A stretch of 14,054 nucleotides of DNA from MWFE01 sp964481075 (GTDB taxonomy: Bacteria; Bacteroidota; Bacteroidia; Bacteroidales; Tenuifilaceae): positions 1 to 14,054 of the forward strand of contig CAYZSD010000085.1 in assembly GCA_964481075.1 (NCBI GenBank), given 5' to 3'. How positions within the stretch are numbered: position 1 is the first letter of the stretch; the number at the start of each line of letters is the position of its first letter. Made by a program: the position numbers and the translations under genes. The notes beneath the pieces are model-generated. The model was given only the letters and a program-made list of their open reading frames with translations, did not search any database and was not told the origin of the DNA. Positions 7,181-14,054 of the stretch are shown piece by piece.

Positions 7181-7183
7181 TAA

Positions 7184-8233
7184 CTAGTATTGTGATGCTT
7201 TAAGATTTATTCTTTGCCCATCAACAATCCTACTTTTGCCATCGGCAATGAGTGTATCGCTTGGTTGTAGCCCGGTTACGGCTACTAAATCGTTGAGGGT
7301 TGTTACCCTTACCACCGATTTTCGTTTGGCTTTTCCATTCTCAATAGTCAGCACAAAATCCTCCGAAGTTCCGGGAGTCCTTGATATGCAGTTCATTGGC
7401 ACGAAAAGTGCCTTTTGCTTTGGAAGTTCAACGGTAACCCTGGCAAACATTCCCGGCTTTAGTTCACCATTGGGATTACTTAGGATTACTTCGGCTGGGG
7501 TTGTGCGTGTCATGGTTGAGAGCATAGGTTTAATGGAAGCTATTCTTCCAGAAAATTTTTTGTCCGGGTGTGCATCAAGGGTTATGATAACATTCTGGTT
7601 TTCTTTAACTAAGGCAAGATCTTTCTCGTTCAGATCGAACCTTACCCTAACTGGGTCGAGCTGCATTAGCCTAACGATGCCAGAGCGCATGGAGTAGCCG
7701 GGTTCTAAGCCTGGGTTTATGAAGAAGATTTCGCCCTCCTCCATCATCCTTTCCACGATTGTACCTGAGAATGGTGCGAAAACTCGCGTGTTCTTGCGTA
7801 TCATCTCAGTTTTAGCGTTGGATGCTTCCAGTTTGGCTTTGATATGGTCATATTCCATCTCGCTGATGCTGCCTTTCTCCCGTAACCTTTTCACCCTTTC
7901 ATAGTCCTTTTTTAGGGCTTGGTTTTCCACCTCAGCCTGGGTAAGCATTTCATCGGACAGCTCCACGATGAGTTCACCTTGCTTCACCCTTTCGCCTTCG
8001 GCGAAGAAAATGCGCTCAACCTTTCCGGGAAGTGCTGCCCCAAGATTTGACTCCCTGTTTGCGAAAACGGTACCTGAGAAGTGTAAAGAAGGAGTGTATT
8101 CCTTCTCCTCAACCCTAACTGTTATGACAGTTGGAATTGCCTCAACAACCCCTTCGTCTGCATTGTTTTTCTCCCTACACGACCATAGAACCGAAGATGA
8201 TGCCAAGAAAATGTACAAAATCAATTTCTTCAT
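7184..8233 (-). CDS. RND efflux periplasmic adaptor (membrane-fusion lipoprotein)
   Basis: A 349-residue HlyD/AcrA-family adaptor. Residues 1-19 form a lipoprotein signal with lipobox-like VLWSC (Cys19), so it is probably anchored in the inner membrane by lipid. Domains: first half of the barrel-sandwich hybrid (62-93, LGAALPGKVERIFFAEGERVK), a short alpha-hairpin (95-148), second half of the barrel-sandwich (149-176, VFAPFSGTIVERMMEEGEI), beta-barrel (about 195-270, ending KPGMFARVTVEL) and membrane-proximal domain (275-345). It links the RND pump to the TolC-like channel. I chose the ATG at 8233 because it gives a proper lipoprotein signal; an ATG at 8266 adds 11 polar residues. It lies 191 bp after the TolC-like gene and 216 bp before the pump gene, both long gaps for one operon, and both contain repeats. 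Confidence 0.92.
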   Translation of the reverse strand: MKKLILYIFLASSSVLWSCREKNNADEGVVEAIPTVITVRVEEKEYTPSLHFSGTVFANRESNLGAALPGKVERIFFAEGERVKQGELIVELSDEMLTQAEVENQALKKDYERVKRLREKGSISEMEYDHIKAKLEASNAKTEMIRKNTRVFAPFSGTIVERMMEEGEIFFINPGLEPGYSMRSGIVRLMQLDPVRVRFDLNEKDLALVKENQNVIITLDAHPDKKFSGRIASIKPMLSTMTRTTPAEVILSNPNGELKPGMFARVTVELPKQKALFVPMNCISRTPGTSEDFVLTIENGKAKRKSVVRVTTLNDLVAVTGLQPSDTLIADGKSRIVDGQRINLKASQY

Positions 8234-8294
8234 ACCAATATTCCTTTTGTTTTGTTGTCCATTCATTTCAGTAATATTATGATTTTGAGTGAAT

Positions 8295-8347
8295 GAGTAG
8301 GGGAGTGTCAGATGGCGGCAAAGCCGCCATCTGACACTCCCCTACTC
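8295..8347. repeat. Perfect 25-bp-arm inverted repeat (very stable hairpin)
   Basis: The left arm (8295-8319) begins GAGTAGGGGAGTGTCAGATG and ends GCGGC. The right arm (8323-8347) is its exact reverse complement, separated by AAA (8320-8322); all 25 pairs match. The core GTGTCAGATGGCGGC is GC-rich, against an AT-rich surrounding. It sits between the TolC-like and adaptor genes. Neither strand has a T tract after the stem, so it is not a normal terminator. It may be a REP-like or miniature mobile element, or an mRNA processing or stability element setting the ratio of channel to adaptor and pump. Confidence 0.9.
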
Positions 8348-8366
8348 TAAATATTATATAAATACC

Positions 8367-8393
8367 TGTCATTCTGAACGAAGTGAAGAATCT
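8367..8393 (+). repeat. Copy A of an intergenic repeat
   Basis: The repeat starts TGTCATTCTGAACGAAGTGA and continues AGAATCT. It has internal symmetry (ATTCT at 8371-8375 with AGAAT at 8387-8391). From memory, sequences of this style (CATTCTGA...GAAGAATCT) recur between genes in many Bacteroidota genomes; I cannot check that here. A second copy, inverted, is at 6987-7004. Confidence 0.6.
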
Positions 8394-8424
8394 ATTTTTT
8401 TATCGGATACTAGTGATTTTACAT

Positions 8425-9882
8425 TTAAAAATCTTCTCCAACCACCTTTTTCATGTTCACCAAGCTTATTTGGTATTCCATTCTAGCGTCAATAAACTCG
8501 CTCCAAGCACTTTGCCAGAGGGCTTGTGCTTCCAGCACGTCTGTTGTTTTAACCATACCCACACCGAAGGCATCGTTAGCCACATCGAGGTTTTTCTTGG
8601 CCAGCTCAAGATTTTCTTCTGCCATAAGCACTTTTTTTGTCGATTCATTGACTGTGAATAAAGCCTGCTGAACCTGAAGAGAAATAAGTTCTTGTGCCTC
8701 GTTAAGCTGTAGCTCGGCGATACGTTGGCCGTGTCTTGCTGCTCTGAGGGTATGAGCCTTATCGTTCCAATGGTATATCGGGATGTTTATGGCTATCCCC
8801 ACGTTCCAGTCGCCCCCAAACTCTTCAACAAAACCCTTGTAAGGGTTAGGATTCAGCAGCATGTAGTTAGCAGTTAGCCCAATGTTGGGCATATACCTTG
8901 ATTTCATCAGTTTAACCCCCGATTTCGCAATGTTTATTGCGTGATTCAGAGCCTCTATCTCGGGTCTATTGTTAATCACGTTGTCAGGGTAAGTTAGCTC
9001 TTGTGCAAGGATTATATCAGCAGACAATGAATCGGTGAGAATAATGTCGGAACTTAATGGTAGCCCAACCATTTGGCATAAGGCCATTCGTGAGAGGGTT
9101 AACCCATTCTTAGCCTTTAGATGATTAAGTTTCACCTCGTTGGTTTTAACCTGCACCCTCAGCAAATCGTTCCTTATTATAATGCCTTCATTGTATAAAT
9201 TTTCTAGGTCGATACCAAGTTTTTCAAGTAGTTCAAGGTAACTTTCCACCATTTTCACCTTCTCCTGAAGGGAGACAACCCGCCAGTAGTTCTCCTCAGT
9301 TTTAAAAACAAGCTCATGCTGTTCCTTGGTTAGGTTTGCTAATGCAAGTTTTTCGCCATGCTGAGCCATTCTGTATGTCTCCCTAATCTTTCCTCCTGTG
9401 TAGATGGGTTGCATTAGCGAGATTCCACCAGCAAAAATGTTTTTACTCCCAAAGTTCAGCTGATCCTTGGGAAGCCATGCATAGTTTTTAAAGACAGGAT
9501 TTCCATCCTTGTCGTAAAGCATTGCTCCGGTGATGGGGTTGAAAACGAAGGTGTTTGCCGGATCTCTTTCAGGGTCGAACTGCCCTGTTTCTGGATTAAT
9601 AGCGCTAAATGGGATAGATGGGATAAGCATATCATTTTCCAGTAGTGAAATCTGCTTATTCGTTCTTGTATATATGGCGTTTGCGCTGATGTTTGGGAAG
9701 TAGTTGGTTCTTGCCGAACTCTTAATTGCATCGGCAACTCCAAACTGTTCTGAGGCTATCCTTACCTTATAATTATGCTCAAGTGCCAACTTTTTGCAAT
9801 CGTCAAGCGAAAGGGATTGCTGTGCAACACTTTGGACTATGGCAAGATGAGTTACAATTGTTATCAGTGGAAATGTTTTCAT
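8425..9882 (-). CDS. TolC-family outer-membrane efflux channel
   Basis: A 485-residue outer-membrane factor. A signal peptide covers residues 1-20 (MKTFPLITIVTHLAIVQSVA, then QQ). The mature protein opens with LSLDDCKKLALEHNYKV, the usual start of a TolC repeat, and carries two OEP repeats: the first with long helices about 160-260, the second from about 310 (RPEIEALNHAINIAKSGVKL) to the C-terminus (GMVKTTDVLEAQALWQSAWS). SANAIYT (about 66) and GISLMQPIYTGGKI (about 150) are membrane-strand segments. An Asn/Asp/Pro-rich loop between them (about 80-135) is longer than in E. coli TolC. It forms the trimeric exit duct for the RND pump. The ATG overlaps the tetR stop codon (ATGA, 9879-9882), implying translational coupling. 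Confidence 0.93.
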   Translation of the reverse strand: MKTFPLITIVTHLAIVQSVAQQSLSLDDCKKLALEHNYKVRIASEQFGVADAIKSSARTNYFPNISANAIYTRTNKQISLLENDMLIPSIPFSAINPETGQFDPERDPANTFVFNPITGAMLYDKDGNPVFKNYAWLPKDQLNFGSKNIFAGGISLMQPIYTGGKIRETYRMAQHGEKLALANLTKEQHELVFKTEENYWRVVSLQEKVKMVESYLELLEKLGIDLENLYNEGIIIRNDLLRVQVKTNEVKLNHLKAKNGLTLSRMALCQMVGLPLSSDIILTDSLSADIILAQELTYPDNVINNRPEIEALNHAINIAKSGVKLMKSRYMPNIGLTANYMLLNPNPYKGFVEEFGGDWNVGIAINIPIYHWNDKAHTLRAARHGQRIAELQLNEAQELISLQVQQALFTVNESTKKVLMAEENLELAKKNLDVANDAFGVGMVKTTDVLEAQALWQSAWSEFIDARMEYQISLVNMKKVVGEDF

Positions 9883-10490
9883 GACTTCTTTTCGCTTTTA
9901 TCATTTCTTCTTACCAAGCCATAGAATAGTATGTCGAGCATATCGTCCACAATCTTGTCAACGTCATCGGCTTTGGGGCTTGTTACAAACAAGGGTATCT
10001 CAATACCTTTCATTGCGGTGATGATGGCAATGGAGGAGAGCTCTGTATCCTTTACCTTGAAGATACCGCTTTCGATTCCCTCTTGAAGAACCTTCTTAAC
10101 CACGCCCATCTCCTCTGTATCGTATTTGCTGCGCATCTTTTCGGCAAAGGAAAGGTCATTAAGGTCATTGCTTTTTAGAATTGTGTAGTAGTTTGCCATC
10201 TCGCGAACCACTTCCATTCGGGTTTTGATGATAAGCCTCAGCTTTTCCATGGAATTCATGGAACTCGATAGGATTTCGTTCACCTTTTCGCGTAGAGCAT
10301 CGGCTTCCCTGTCCACCACTGCCTCAAATATCTCGTCCTTGCTCTTGAAGTAGTAGTATATCGAACTTTTCCCTTTCCTCAGTGCTTGTGCAATATCATC
10401 AACGGTAGTCTTCTTAAAGCCAAAACGTGCAAATACCTCGGTGGCCTTCCCGATGATGTTGTTTCTCATATTTTCTTGTGGATCAATCAT
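9879..10490 (-). CDS. TetR-family repressor of the efflux operon
   Basis: A 203-residue regulator. The N-terminal TetR DNA-binding domain is clear: IIGKATEVFARFGFKKTTV (12-30), then the helix-turn-helix VDDIAQALRKGKSSIYYYF (30-48) and KSKDEIFEAVV (49-59). The C-terminal part (about 65-195) is helical and should bind an inducing ligand, probably a pump substrate; it is not conserved enough to name one. I chose the ATG at 10490; the frame is open to 10619, but the extra 43 residues do not resemble TetR proteins and cover the promoter. As first gene of the operon, overlapping the TolC-like gene, it probably represses itself and the pump together, which is inferred from gene order. Confidence 0.92.
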   Translation of the reverse strand: MIDPQENMRNNIIGKATEVFARFGFKKTTVDDIAQALRKGKSSIYYYFKSKDEIFEAVVDREADALREKVNEILSSSMNSMEKLRLIIKTRMEVVREMANYYTILKSNDLNDLSFAEKMRSKYDTEEMGVVKKVLQEGIESGIFKVKDTELSSIAIITAMKGIEIPLFVTSPKADDVDKIVDDMLDILFYGLVRRNDKSEKKS

Positions 10491-10522
10491 ATATGTGTGA
10501 TTGCTGTTTATTTGATGGTCTA

Positions 10523-10549
10523 TTCGACTAAATGAGTAAAACGGTCGAA
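10523..10549. promoter_or_regulatory. Candidate operator overlapping the tetR promoter
   Basis: TTCGAC (10523-10528) and GTCGAA (10544-10549) form an inverted repeat with a 15-nt spacer, and the right arm overlaps the -7 element. That position suits autorepression by TetR. The arms are only 6 bp, so this is tentative. Confidence 0.35.
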
Positions 10550-10577
10550 AGGTACAACGATTGAATGGGCAAAGCAA
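10547..10577 (-). promoter_or_regulatory. Promoter of the tetR-tolC-adaptor-RND operon
   Basis: TACCTTTC (10547-10554, minus strand) matches 7 of 8 positions of TAnnTTTG, with TTG (10575-10577) 20 nt upstream. The leader to the ATG at 10490 would be about 50 nt. I see no other convincing promoter in the operon, so all four genes may depend on it. Confidence 0.5.
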
Positions 10578-10660
10578 GTGAAAAATGTTAATTTTAGATA
10601 AATTTTCTCCAAATTGCATAAAACTAGCCCAGTCATAATTGCAATCTCGTATATGTGTCT

Positions 10661-10745
10661 TTGTGCAAATCCTATGTGTCTATTGTGTTGAAATTATTAA
10701 CACATAGTAACAATAGATTAGATAGGCACATAGATTTGGGCACAG
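10661..10745. repeat. Long imperfect inverted repeat in the tetR/dehydrogenase spacer
   Basis: The left arm (10661-10684) contains TTGTGCAAATCCTATGTGTC. The right arm (10722-10745), reverse-complemented, contains TGTGCCCAAATCTATGTGCC; about 21 of 25 aligned positions agree with small gaps. Inside is a second hairpin, CTATTGTGTT (10680-10689) with AACACATAG (10699-10707). The GTGC/GTGT words resemble intergenic repeats I associate with Bacteroidota, but I cannot confirm membership. It has no T tract and lies upstream of both divergent genes' promoters. Confidence 0.6.
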
Positions 10746-10786
10746 AATAATAAGGAATAAGCTGTTTCCATAACATATCCTTATTG

Positions 10787-10817
10787 TTTGCGAAATATTA
10801 GAAAAAATATACCTTTG
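10787..10817 (+). promoter_or_regulatory. Promoter of the threonine dehydrogenase gene (textbook Bacteroidota type)
   Basis: TTTG (10787-10790) is followed after 19 nt by TACCTTTG (10810-10817), both exact matches to the -33 and -7 consensus. Transcription should start near 10824, giving a leader of about 61 nt. The leader contains a small hairpin, CTATC (10832-10836) with GATAG (10843-10847). This is the strongest promoter signal in the window. Confidence 0.75.
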
Positions 10818-10884
10818 TTTTTTAAATAACACTATCTCAATCGATAGAAATCTAATAAAACACAAATCAGTAAACTCTCTAAAA

Positions 10885-11847
10885 ATGAAGCGAATACTTG
10901 TTGTTGGTGCAGGTGGACAGATAGGCTCAGAGCTAATTCCACACCTTCGTAGCATTTACGGCGACACCAATGTGATTGCCTCCGATATCAATTGTAAGAT
11001 TTGTAAGCAGCTAGGCGAAGCAGGTCCACTGGAAGAGTTCGATGCCCTTGATGGAGAGCGATTTGCTGAGGTTGTTAAGAAATATCAGGTTGATACCATA
11101 TTCAATATGGTTGCACTCCTTTCGGCTACCGGAGAGAAGTATCCACAGCTAGCTTGGAAGATAAACATGGGAGCTTTGCTCAACTCTTTGGATATTGCTA
11201 TGGAGAATAAGTGCGCTGTGTTCACTCCAAGCTCAATAGGTGCATTCGGTCCCACTACGCCACTCGATAACACACCCCAGGACACCATTATGCGTCCCAC
11301 AACCATTTACGGGGTTTGCAAGGTTACCGGAGAACTTCTGAGTGATTACTACCACCTTAAGTTCGGCATTGATACCCGCAGCGTCCGATTCCCTGGAATT
11401 ATCTCTAACGTTACTCTTCCAGGTGGTGGTACAACCGATTACGCGGTGGAGATTTACTATGGTGCAATCAAGGATAAGAAATATACATGCCCTCTTCCAC
11501 AGGGAGCATACCTCGACATGATGTACATGCCCGATGCACTTGATGCATGTGTTCAGCTAATGGAAGCTGATACAGCGAAGCTAAAGCATAGGAACAGCTT
11601 CAACGTTACTGCAATGAGCTTTGAGCCCTCGCAGATAATGGCTGCCATACAGAGGCGAATTCCAGAGTTCACAATGGACTATCAAGTTGACTCTGTTAAA
11701 AAAGCTATTGCCGCATCGTGGCCAAACTACATGGACGATAGCTGCGCCCGCGAGGAGTGGGGCTGGAATCCAAAATGGAACCTCGAAACAATGACCGACG
11801 ACATGCTAAAGGTTATTGGAGAAAAGCACGCTAAGGGGTTGCTGTAA
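10885..11847 (+). CDS. L-threonine 3-dehydrogenase, short-chain (SDR/epimerase-like) type
   Basis: A 320-residue cytosolic NAD-dependent enzyme that oxidises L-threonine to 2-amino-3-oxobutyrate; the product is normally split by a CoA ligase (Kbl) to glycine and acetyl-CoA. Seen: the Rossmann motif VVGAGGQIGSEL (6-17), Asp34 for the NAD ribose, MVALLSATGE (75-84), TPSSIGAFGP (114-123, catalytic Ser) and the Tyr142-x3-Lys146 pair in YGVCKVTGE. RFPGIIS and LPGGGTTDYAVEIYYGA (178-194) are characteristic of this extended-SDR dehydrogenase rather than of sugar epimerases. The length is typical. It belongs to the SDR class, unrelated to the zinc-dependent enzyme of E. coli. It has its own promoter, and no kbl gene lies in the window. 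Confidence 0.88.
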   Translation: MKRILVVGAGGQIGSELIPHLRSIYGDTNVIASDINCKICKQLGEAGPLEEFDALDGERFAEVVKKYQVDTIFNMVALLSATGEKYPQLAWKINMGALLNSLDIAMENKCAVFTPSSIGAFGPTTPLDNTPQDTIMRPTTIYGVCKVTGELLSDYYHLKFGIDTRSVRFPGIISNVTLPGGGTTDYAVEIYYGAIKDKKYTCPLPQGAYLDMMYMPDALDACVQLMEADTAKLKHRNSFNVTAMSFEPSQIMAAIQRRIPEFTMDYQVDSVKKAIAASWPNYMDDSCAREEWGWNPKWNLETMTDDMLKVIGEKHAKGLL

Positions 11848-11888
11848 GCAAAAAAATTTTTTCAAACTTATATTTTTTTCTGCATAAT

Positions 11889-11919
11889 AATACCTAAGTA
11901 ATAATGTTATTTAGGTATT
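11889..11919. repeat. Hairpin spanning the stop codon of the uvrA-like gene
   Basis: AATACCTAA (11889-11897) pairs perfectly with TTAGGTATT (11911-11919), and five more pairs (two G-T) extend the stem to a 3-nt loop. It lies in the 46-bp convergent junction and covers the stop codon of the minus-strand gene. It is AT-rich with no clear T tract on either side, so a bidirectional terminator is possible but not shown. The plus-strand junction also has an AAAAAAATTTTTT run at 11851-11863. Confidence 0.4.
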
Positions 11920-14054
11920 TCCCTGTTATTGAACGGGCGCAACTGGCTATGTTCTCGGGTAAACCCTCATAAATAAGTTCCCCTCCATTCTTACCACCCT
12001 CAGGGCCCATGTCAATAATCCAGTCGGCATACTTAATGATATCAAGGTTGTGCTCAATAATCACAACCGTATTATTCTTGACAACCAGTGATTCAACAAT
12101 TCGATAGAAGTTCTCAATATCCGACATGTGAAGCCCGGTTGTGGGCTCGTCCATAATGTAAATGTTGCTTTGATTATTCAGCTCTGTTGCAATTTTAAGC
12201 CGTTGCGATTCGCCACCCGATAAAGTGCTTAATGATTGTCCCAACTTCAGGTAACCTAACCCAACCTCTTGTAGGAGATGCAGATGTTTTCTTATTTTTG
12301 ATGATTTAAAGAACTCGTATGCCTGATTAACCGTAAGATTCAACACCTCGGCAATGCTTTTCTCCTGAAACTTCAAATCTAACACCTCGGCATGGTAACG
12401 TTTTCCCTCGCATTCATCGCATAAGGTTTTTACCGAATCGAGAAAATGTAGCTCAAAGGTAATCACACCTTGCCCATTACACTTAGGACAAGCCCCTTTA
12501 GAGTTGAAACTGAACAAAGAAGCATCAGAAACAGTTGCCGAAGCAAACTCCTTGCGGATTAAATCGAAAACCCCAATAAATGTTGCTGCATTCGCCCTCG
12601 ATGACTTCCCAATTGGCGATTGGTCAATTACAATAGCCTCAGGATGTTGTTTGGCAAAGCACTCGTGGATAAGGCTGCTCTTTCCACTTCCTGCAACACC
12701 TGTAACACAGGTTAAAACACCCTTGGGAATTTTTACAGATATGTTCTTCAAGTTATTGGCTGTGGCGTTTCTAATCTCGAAGAACTCAGATGAAAGCTTT
12801 CTTGTATGAGTAACCTTCTCATTTCTATACAGGTATTCCCCAGTAATACTTCCGCTAACGGATAAACCCGTAGGCTCGCCATTATATACCACGCTTCCTC
12901 CAAGTCGGCCTGCACGGGGGCCAATATCCACAATCCATTCGGCGGCACGAATTATATCAGGGTCGTGCTCAACCACAAAAACCGAATTCCCTTTTTCCTT
13001 TAGACGATGCAGGATTTTCAGAAGGTTATCCGTGTCGCGGGGGTGCAGCCCAATGGATGGCTCATCGAGAACATAGAGCATATCCACCAGATTGCAATCC
13101 ATCTGCTTACTCATCTTTACCCGCTGAGACTCTCCACCCGAAAGAGTGCTCACCGCCCTGTCGAGCGACAGGTAACCAACACCAATCTCAATAAGCTGCA
13201 GAAGAAGGAACTGAGCCTTCCGCAGAATTGGTCTGGAAATCTCATCATCAATTTGCTGAACAAAAGGAAGTACATCGAACAGCTCAAGGCTACAAACCTC
13301 ATCCATTGATAAACCATTTATTCTAACGCTTCGCGCCCTCTCATTTAGTCGTGTACCATTGCAATGGTTGCAATGCTGGTATTTGAAGTACTTGGTGTAG
13401 GCATTCTTCTCCTCTTCGGCTGCCTCGTCGTCGGCTCTGGTAGCTACCGCCTTTTCCAACTTGCGGGCTATACCTTCAAAATTTCGGTTGTATGAGAGTT
13501 TCTCCTTGGAATCCTTCACCGCAAACGGCTCCGAGTAGAGGAACAGGCTTCGCTCCTCCTCCGAGAAATCTCTCAAGGGCTTATCCACTTCAACCACATT
13601 CAAGCTAATTAACTCCTTCCATAGAAATCCCCCAACCTTGTAGTGAGGATGAGTTATTGCGCCCTCTCTTATGGACTTTTCCCAGTCGAGGAACAGATCC
13701 AAATCAACCTTGATTTGTTTGCCCAACCCATTACACTCGGGGCACATCCCCTCTGGATGGTTGAATGAGAAGTAGAACGATGGCCCGATAAAGGGCTTAC
13801 CAATGCGAGAGAAGAGTAACCGCAGGTAGGTATTAATTTCAGTTGCTGTTCCAACCGTGCTTCGCAGATTCTTACCCAAACGTTTCTGGTCGATAACTAT
13901 GGCTGTTGAAAGGTTGAGGATATCGTCCACGTCGGGGCGTGATAATTTTGGCATTCGAGTGCGGGCAAAGGTTGAGAATGTTTCGATAAGCTGCCTTTGA
14001 GCCTCGGTGTAAATGGTGTCGAATAGCAATGATGACTTGCCTGAGCCCGAAACA
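11894..14054 (-). CDS. UvrA2-like ABC ATPase (short UvrA), 5' end beyond the window
   Basis: A partial gene with 719 visible residues; the frame stays open to the right edge. The first visible residues are VSGSGKSSLLFDTIYTEAQR, the first Walker A, so about 30 N-terminal residues are missing, and the TTG at 14027-14029 is not the true start. Numbering from that TTG: CPEC (96-99) and CNHC (220-223), signature LSGGESQRVKM (296-306), Walker B YVLDEPSIGLHP (319-330), second Walker A GVAGSGKSS (444-452), CPKC/CDEC zinc pair (514-540), signature LSGGESQRLKI (603-613), Walker B IYIMDEPTTGLH (623-634). Only about 90 residues separate the first Walker A from FSFN, against about 230 in E. coli UvrA. The UvrB-binding domain is thus absent, as in UvrA2/DrrC proteins. 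These bind DNA and have been linked to drug or DNA-damage tolerance rather than standard excision repair. Confidence 0.9.
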   Translation of the reverse strand, partial: VSGSGKSSLLFDTIYTEAQRQLIETFSTFARTRMPKLSRPDVDDILNLSTAIVIDQKRLGKNLRSTVGTATEINTYLRLLFSRIGKPFIGPSFYFSFNHPEGMCPECNGLGKQIKVDLDLFLDWEKSIREGAITHPHYKVGGFLWKELISLNVVEVDKPLRDFSEEERSLFLYSEPFAVKDSKEKLSYNRNFEGIARKLEKAVATRADDEAAEEEKNAYTKYFKYQHCNHCNGTRLNERARSVRINGLSMDEVCSLELFDVLPFVQQIDDEISRPILRKAQFLLLQLIEIGVGYLSLDRAVSTLSGGESQRVKMSKQMDCNLVDMLYVLDEPSIGLHPRDTDNLLKILHRLKEKGNSVFVVEHDPDIIRAAEWIVDIGPRAGRLGGSVVYNGEPTGLSVSGSITGEYLYRNEKVTHTRKLSSEFFEIRNATANNLKNISVKIPKGVLTCVTGVAGSGKSSLIHECFAKQHPEAIVIDQSPIGKSSRANAATFIGVFDLIRKEFASATVSDASLFSFNSKGACPKCNGQGVITFELHFLDSVKTLCDECEGKRYHAEVLDLKFQEKSIAEVLNLTVNQAYEFFKSSKIRKHLHLLQEVGLGYLKLGQSLSTLSGGESQRLKIATELNNQSNIYIMDEPTTGLHMSDIENFYRIVESLVVKNNTVVIIEHNLDIIKYADWIIDMGPEGGKNGGELIYEGLPENIASCARSITGKYLNNIIT

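Noticed and set aside
7236..7697. 153-codon plus-strand frame opposite the adaptor gene
   Set aside because: It is antisense to a well-supported HlyD/AcrA-type protein and has no domain features of its own.
8295..8347. Reading the strong hairpin as a rho-independent terminator for the TolC-like gene
   Set aside because: No run of T follows the stem on either strand, and the genes beyond it belong to the same efflux system.
6987..8393. The spacer repeats as a CRISPR array or integron attachment sites
   Set aside because: There are only two copies, in opposite orientation and 1.4 kb apart, with a normal gene between them and no cas or integrase genes.
10491..10619. N-terminal extension of the TetR frame (43 residues)
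   Set aside because: The extension does not look like a TetR N-terminus, covers the likely promoter, and the ATG at 10490 gives the normal family start.
10680..10955. Minus-strand open frame of 91 codons opposite the dehydrogenase start
   Set aside because: It overlaps the promoter, the inverted repeat and the start of a well-supported gene, and has no recognisable features.

Overview
The window looks like a chromosomal segment of a member of the Bacteroidota, probably from the Bacteroidales/Marinilabiliales side, though the order is only a guess. The reasons are promoters of the Bacteroidota type (the clearest is TTTG-N19-TACCTTTG before the dehydrogenase gene), starts without Shine-Dalgarno sequences, protein families common in that phylum (SiaB/SiaC pair, DUF4412, SDR-type threonine dehydrogenase, short UvrA2-like protein), AT-rich spacers, and an intergenic repeat of a style often seen in these genomes. 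I see no rRNA, tRNA, CRISPR array, transposase or phage gene.

Left part (1-3151, all minus strand). A two-gene unit encodes a SiaB-type kinase and a SiaC-type phosphoprotein (DUF1987), with its own promoter and a good terminator. To its right lie a secreted protein of unknown function with a FecR-like N-terminal stretch and its own terminator, a MmcQ/YjbR family protein, and a YraN family putative endonuclease. The last two are 8 bp apart and the secreted gene follows them closely. A secreted DUF4412 protein (3207-3848, plus strand) is divergent from yraN.

Centre (3860-10490, minus strand). This is a complete tripartite RND efflux operon in the order tetR - tolC-like - membrane-fusion lipoprotein - RND pump. 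TetR and the TolC-like gene overlap by ATGA, but the next two junctions are 191 and 216 bp long. Both long junctions hold copies, in opposite orientation, of the same roughly 18-bp repeat. The first also holds a perfect 25-bp-arm inverted repeat, and the second a cluster of palindromes and repeated ATCCATT units. These two spacers are the most unusual part of the window. The TetR protein probably represses its own operon.

Right part. A 394-bp divergent spacer holds the tetR promoter, a long imperfect inverted repeat and the dehydrogenase promoter. An SDR-type L-threonine 3-dehydrogenase (plus) then converges with a UvrA2-like ABC ATPase (minus) whose first residues lie beyond the right edge.

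Most of the window is ordinary. The points worth a second look are the repeat-bearing spacers inside the efflux operon, the SiaB/SiaC pair without an adjacent phosphatase or effector, and the non-AcrB-like proton-relay residues of the pump.
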